NCBI RefSeq assembly: GCF_021227995.1 | Contig: NZ_CP089301.1 | Span: forward strand, 4,092,001-4,156,000 | DNA from: Novosphingobium kaempferiae | Lineage (GTDB): Bacteria > Pseudomonadota > Alphaproteobacteria > Sphingomonadales > Sphingomonadaceae | Length of the DNA: 64,000 nt | Reading direction: 5' to 3' | Shown here: in pieces, positions 61,310-64,000 of the stretch | Layout of the letters: each line of letters opens with the position of its first letter | Position numbering within the stretch: position 1 is the stretch's first letter | Made by a program: the position numbers and the translations under genes | Notes under the pieces: model-generated | Seen by the model: the letters and a program-made list of their open reading frames with translations, nothing else | Databases searched by the model: none | Told to the model about the DNA's origin: nothing

Positions 61310-62065
61310 TCAGCGCGCCAGCCAGCCGCCATCGACCGCCAGCACCTGGCCGGTCACGTAGTCCGATGCCTCGGAAGCGAGGAACACGGCGGCGCCCGCG
61401 ATGTCCTCCGGCTTGCCCCAGCGTCCGGTCGGGATGCGTTCGAGGATCTGGCGGTTGCGCGTCTCGTCGGCGGAAAGCGCGGCGGTGTTGTTGGTGGTGA
61501 TGTAGCCCGGCGCGATCGCGTTGACCTGCACGCCCTTGGGTGCCAACTCGTTCGCCATTGCCTTGGTCACGCCGCTGACGCCCGACTTCGCCGCGGCGTA
61601 GCTGGGCACGCGGATGCCGCCCTGGAAGGTCAGCAGCGAGGCGATGTTGACGATCTTTCCGGCGCCGCGCTCGACCATGCCCTTCGCCGCCGCCTGGCTG
61701 AGGAAGAACAGGGTCTTGAGGTTGGTGTCGATCACCGCGTCCCAGTCCTCTTCCGAGAACTGCAGCAGGTCGTCGCGGCGGATGATCCCGGCGTTGTTGA
61801 CGAGGATGTCCACCTTGCCGAGCCCGGCGACAGCCTCGTCGATGACGCGCTGGACGGGTTCGGTGCTGGAGAGGTCGGCCTTGATGTTGACCGCCTTTCG
61901 CCCGGTCGCGGCAATCAGCGCGAGCGTCTCGGCCGGCTCGGAGCGGCCCGCCACGGCGACGTCGGCGCCGGCCTCGGCCAGTGCGACGGCGATGGCCTGG
62001 CCGATGCCGGTGTTGGCGCCGGTGACGAGCGCGGTCTTGCCCGTCAGGTCGAAGGAAATTGCCAT
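61310..62065 (-). CDS. kduD: 2-deoxy-D-gluconate 3-dehydrogenase KduD
   Basis: 251-aa short-chain dehydrogenase that reduces 2,5-diketo-3-deoxygluconate to 2-keto-3-deoxygluconate. The cofactor loop is ALVTGANTGIGQAIAVALAE, then VDILVNNAGIIRRDDLLQFS. The active site is NIASLLTFQGGIRVPSYAAAKSG (Ser, Tyr, Lys), and AIAPGYITTNNTAAL is a KduD-typical stretch. Length is normal. It is in line with kduI upstream and kdgK downstream, as expected for the pathway. Confidence 0.93.
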   Translation of the reverse strand: MAISFDLTGKTALVTGANTGIGQAIAVALAEAGADVAVAGRSEPAETLALIAATGRKAVNIKADLSSTEPVQRVIDEAVAGLGKVDILVNNAGIIRRDDLLQFSEEDWDAVIDTNLKTLFFLSQAAAKGMVERGAGKIVNIASLLTFQGGIRVPSYAAAKSGVSGVTKAMANELAPKGVQVNAIAPGYITTNNTAALSADETRNRQILERIPTGRWGKPEDIAGAAVFLASEASDYVTGQVLAVDGGWLAR

Positions 62066-62076
62066 GTGTCCTCTCT

Positions 62077-62164
62077 CGTCATTGCGAGCGTGGCGGGGCA
62101 GCCGCCCGTGCGGTGCCGCGCCACGTCGATGGATGGCTTCGCCGCTACGCTTCGCGCAATGACG
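62077..62164. repeat. Inverted repeat between kduI and kduD
   Basis: CGTCATTGCG (62077-62086) pairs with CGCAATGACG (62155-62164). The arms and the GATGGATGGCTTCGCCGCTACG segment resemble a dispersed alphaproteobacterial palindromic repeat built on TCATTGCGAGCG. It lies in the 114-base gap inside the kdu operon. Confidence 0.65.
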
Positions 62165-62179
62165 AAGGGAGGGTAAGCC

Positions 62180-63016
62180 TTACTGAAGCTGGCAGATGTC
62201 CAGCACGTTCATGTCGGTGTAGTCGAGGTTTTCCCCGCCCATCGCCCAGATGAACGCATACTTCTTGGTGCCCGAGCCCATGTGGATCGACCACGGCGGG
62301 CTGATGACGGCCTCTTCGTTGGCGATCACGATGTGACGCATTTGGTCGGGCTCGCCCATGTAGTGGAAGATGCGGTCGTTCTCTTCGGGCAGCTCGAAGT
62401 AAAGGTAGATTTCCGAGCGGCGGTCGTGGAGGTGCGGCGGCATCGTGTTCCAGACCGAGCCCTCTTCCAGCACGGTGAGGCCGAGCAGGAGCTGCGCGCT
62501 CTCGCACACGCCGGGGATCACCAGCTGGTAGATCGTGCGCTGGTTCGAGTTGGCAAGGTCGCCGCGCGCCAGCGGGTTGGCCTGGTCAAGCGTGATGTGC
62601 TTGATCGGCAGCGCTTTGTGGGCGGGGACCGACGCGATGTAGAAGCGCGCGCCCTCACCCTCGAAGATCACCTCTTCGCTGCCCATCGGCACGTAGAGGC
62701 ATTCCTTGTTCTTCATCTCGAAGCGCTGGCCGTCGACGGTGATCGCGCCCGGGCCGCCGATGTTGGTGATACCCGCTTCGCGACGTTCAAAGAACGATTT
62801 GCCCTCGGCGCTCTTGGGGACGGTCTGCAGCGGCAGCTTGAGCGGCTCCGCACCCGGAACCGCGCCGCCGATGATGAAGCGCTCGTTGTGCGAATAGTTG
62901 AGGTTGACCTCGCCGGCCTTGAACATGCCCGTCACCAGATAACGGTCGCGCAGTTCCTCGTTGGAGACACACTCCATCATGTCCGGATGGGTGGCGTGGT
63001 ACGTCTTGCAGAACAC
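62180..63016 (-). CDS. kduI: 5-dehydro-4-deoxy-D-glucuronate isomerase
   Basis: 278-aa cupin-fold isomerase that converts 5-keto-4-deoxyuronate, formed from unsaturated galacturonate, to 2,5-diketo-3-deoxygluconate. Family parts are [20 protein letters not shown] near the N-terminus, [21 protein letters not shown], and the zinc site [20 protein letters not shown] (His, His, Glu). [20 protein letters not shown] carries the last His. Length is exactly normal. An ACCGGT operator lies 46 bases before the start. Confidence 0.96.
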   Translation of the reverse strand: MFCKTYHATHPDMMECVSNEELRDRYLVTGMFKAGEVNLNYSHNERFIIGGAVPGAEPLKLPLQTVPKSAEGKSFFERREAGITNIGGPGAITVDGQRFEMKNKECLYVPMGSEEVIFEGEGARFYIASVPAHKALPIKHITLDQANPLARGDLANSNQRTIYQLVIPGVCESAQLLLGLTVLEEGSVWNTMPPHLHDRRSEIYLYFELPEENDRIFHYMGEPDQMRHIVIANEEAVISPPWSIHMGSGTKKYAFIWAMGGENLDYTDMNVLDICQLQ

Positions 63017-63061
63017 TGTGAACTCTCCCGTTCAGGCCTTCGGAGACTCGTATCCGCATTG

Positions 63062-63075
63062 GGTAACCGGTGTCA
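63062..63075 (-). promoter_or_regulatory. ACCGGT-type operator upstream of kduI
   Basis: GGTAACCGGTGTCA, the same 14 bases as at 56734-56747, lies in the short gap before kduI and overlaps the stop codon of the LacI gene. It suggests that the kdu-kdgK genes are controlled together with the receptor and pectate lyase. Confidence 0.65.
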
Positions 63076-64000
63076 ACGCTCCTGCGCCGGATAAGGAACC
63101 GCCGATGCGCGGCGGATCAGGTCGGACAGGAAGAACGACGGCTCCTGCGCTGCGGAGGCAGGCCGGATGAGCTTGGCGGCGGCGGTGCTGGCCATCGTGC
63201 GGATCGGCCAGCGCACGGTCGTCAGCGGCGGCCAGATGTGCGCGGCGGTAGCGGTATCGTCGAAGCCGATGATCGAGAGATCCTGCGGCACGTCGAGCCC
63301 GCGTTCACGCGCGGCATGGAGGATGCCCGCCGCCATCTCGTCGTTGCTGGAGAACACGGCGGTCGGCGGCTCGGCGGCGGAGAGCAGCTTTTCCCCGGCG
63401 GCCTTGCCCGATTCGAAGCGGTAGGTGCCGCGCGCCATGATCGCCGGATCGGGCTCCAGCCCTGCACGGCCGAGACCGTCGAGGAACCCCTGCTCGCGCT
63501 CGTTGGCGGAGCGGAAGCCCTCAGGCCCCGCAACGAAACCGATTCGCCGGTGGCCGAGTTCGGCCAACCAGGCGACGGCGTCGCTCACCGCCTGCCGGTC
63601 GTTCGAGGCGACGAGGTGCTCGTCATCGTCCAGCTTCGCCGAGCCCATCCGCACCAGCGTGCAGCCGAGATCGCGGCACAATTCGGCAAGATCGTCGCGC
63701 TCGGACAGCGGCGGCAGCAGCATGACGCCGTAAAGCCGCTGCTGCTCGATGAAGCGGCGCACGTCGTCGTAGAGGGTCGGCGAATGGCGGTTCATCGGCT
63801 GGACGACCAGCGCGAACTCGGTGTCGCGGATGGTGTCGAGGATGCCCTCCTGCACGCCGAGCACCATCTGGGCGTTCGGGTTGTCGTGGATCAGGCCGAT
63901 CAGGAAGTTGCGCCGCAGCGCCAGTGCGCGAGCCTGCGGATTCGGCACGTAGCCGAGTTCGGCGATCACCGATTCGACCTTCTCGCGCGTCGCCTGGTTG
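63073..64000 (-). CDS. LacI-family regulator of pectin genes, N-terminus outside window
   Basis: At least 309 codons are visible; the frame enters from the right edge inside the HTH/hinge (NQATREKVESVIAELGYVPN, then PQARALALRRNFLIGLIHDN). The sensor domain has GVMLLPPLSERDDL, LGHRRIGFVAGPEGFRSANE, AVFSSNDEMAAGILHAARER and SIIGFDDTATAAHIWPPLTT. It lies 56 bases upstream of kduI on the same strand. By position it is the KdgR-like repressor or activator of the kdu, pectate lyase and receptor genes. The start codon and DNA-recognition helix are not in the window. Confidence 0.88.
   Translation of the reverse strand, partial: NQATREKVESVIAELGYVPNPQARALALRRNFLIGLIHDNPNAQMVLGVQEGILDTIRDTEFALVVQPMNRHSPTLYDDVRRFIEQQRLYGVMLLPPLSERDDLAELCRDLGCTLVRMGSAKLDDDEHLVASNDRQAVSDAVAWLAELGHRRIGFVAGPEGFRSANEREQGFLDGLGRAGLEPDPAIMARGTYRFESGKAAGEKLLSAAEPPTAVFSSNDEMAAGILHAARERGLDVPQDLSIIGFDDTATAAHIWPPLTTVRWPIRTMASTAAAKLIRPASAAQEPSFFLSDLIRRASAVPYPAQER

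Overview
The window is GC-rich chromosomal DNA from an alphaproteobacterium, most likely a sphingomonad (Novosphingobium/Sphingomonas type). This rests on gene content and order: a mipZ-panC pair, a pyrE-pdxJ-acpS-lepB run, an argH-lipoprotein-lysA run, an alphaproteobacterial aa3 oxidase operon, a PEP-CTERM protein with a VPAPP-type tail, and abundant TonB-dependent receptors. No rRNA, tRNA, CRISPR array, transposase or prophage was seen.

Layout. (1) 0-5 kb: a truncated regulator diverges from a four-gene operon (luciferase-like monooxygenase, sulfotransferase, sugar-isomerase-like TIM barrel, DUF1214-like protein) of unknown product. (2) 5-9.2 kb, minus strand: a gtrA/gtrB-like glycosyl-transfer trio, then a Ser/Thr-repeat PEP-CTERM surface protein. 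(3) 9.4-17.2 kb, minus strand: ruvB-ruvA, then SURF1 and the cytochrome c oxidase genes ctaE, ctaG, a 41-residue coxF-like ORF, ctaB, ctaD, ctaC. (4) 17.4-21.8 kb, plus strand: pyrE, pdxJ, acpS, lepB, a DUF3089 hydrolase, ruvX. (5) 21.75-23.9 kb, minus strand: an unrecognised three-gene cassette (63-aa two-Cys protein plus two related large proteins, one with a His/Asp cluster). (6) 24-28.4 kb: a siroheme-synthase-like protein, lysA, an LptM-like lipoprotein and argH, diverging from a TlpA-like thioredoxin. (7) 28.4-29.7 kb: a helically phased repeat array, an AT-rich TonB-C protein that looks acquired, and a palindromic repeat pair. (8) 29.7-35.9 kb: J-domain protein, mipZ, panC, a CsgG-like protein, and a two-component system whose two genes are separated by a 34-bp perfect hairpin. 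(9) 35.9-39.8 kb: a FecI/FecR/FecA-type cell-surface signalling unit.

(10) 39.9-64 kb is a plant cell-wall (pectin, arabinan/xylan) utilisation locus. It holds hexuronate genes (uxaA, uxaC, a UxuB-type reductase), a LacI regulator, a GH43 enzyme, a pentose oxidative branch (FAH-family dehydratase, SDR dehydrogenase, lactonase, sugar/H+ symporter, mutarotase), two TAT-exported esterases, a large TonB receptor diverging from a pectate lyase and cupin, then kdgK, kduD, kduI and a second LacI regulator cut by the window edge. The expected flow is: polymer cut outside the cell or in the periplasm by pectate lyase, GH43 and esterases; uptake by the receptor and symporter; unsaturated uronates to 2-keto-3-deoxygluconate through KduI/KduD and saturated uronates through UxaC/reductase/UxaA; phosphorylation by KdgK. 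Two operator-like motif families, one around AGCGCT and one around ACCGGT, lie at the divergent promoters and probably mark the two LacI regulons.
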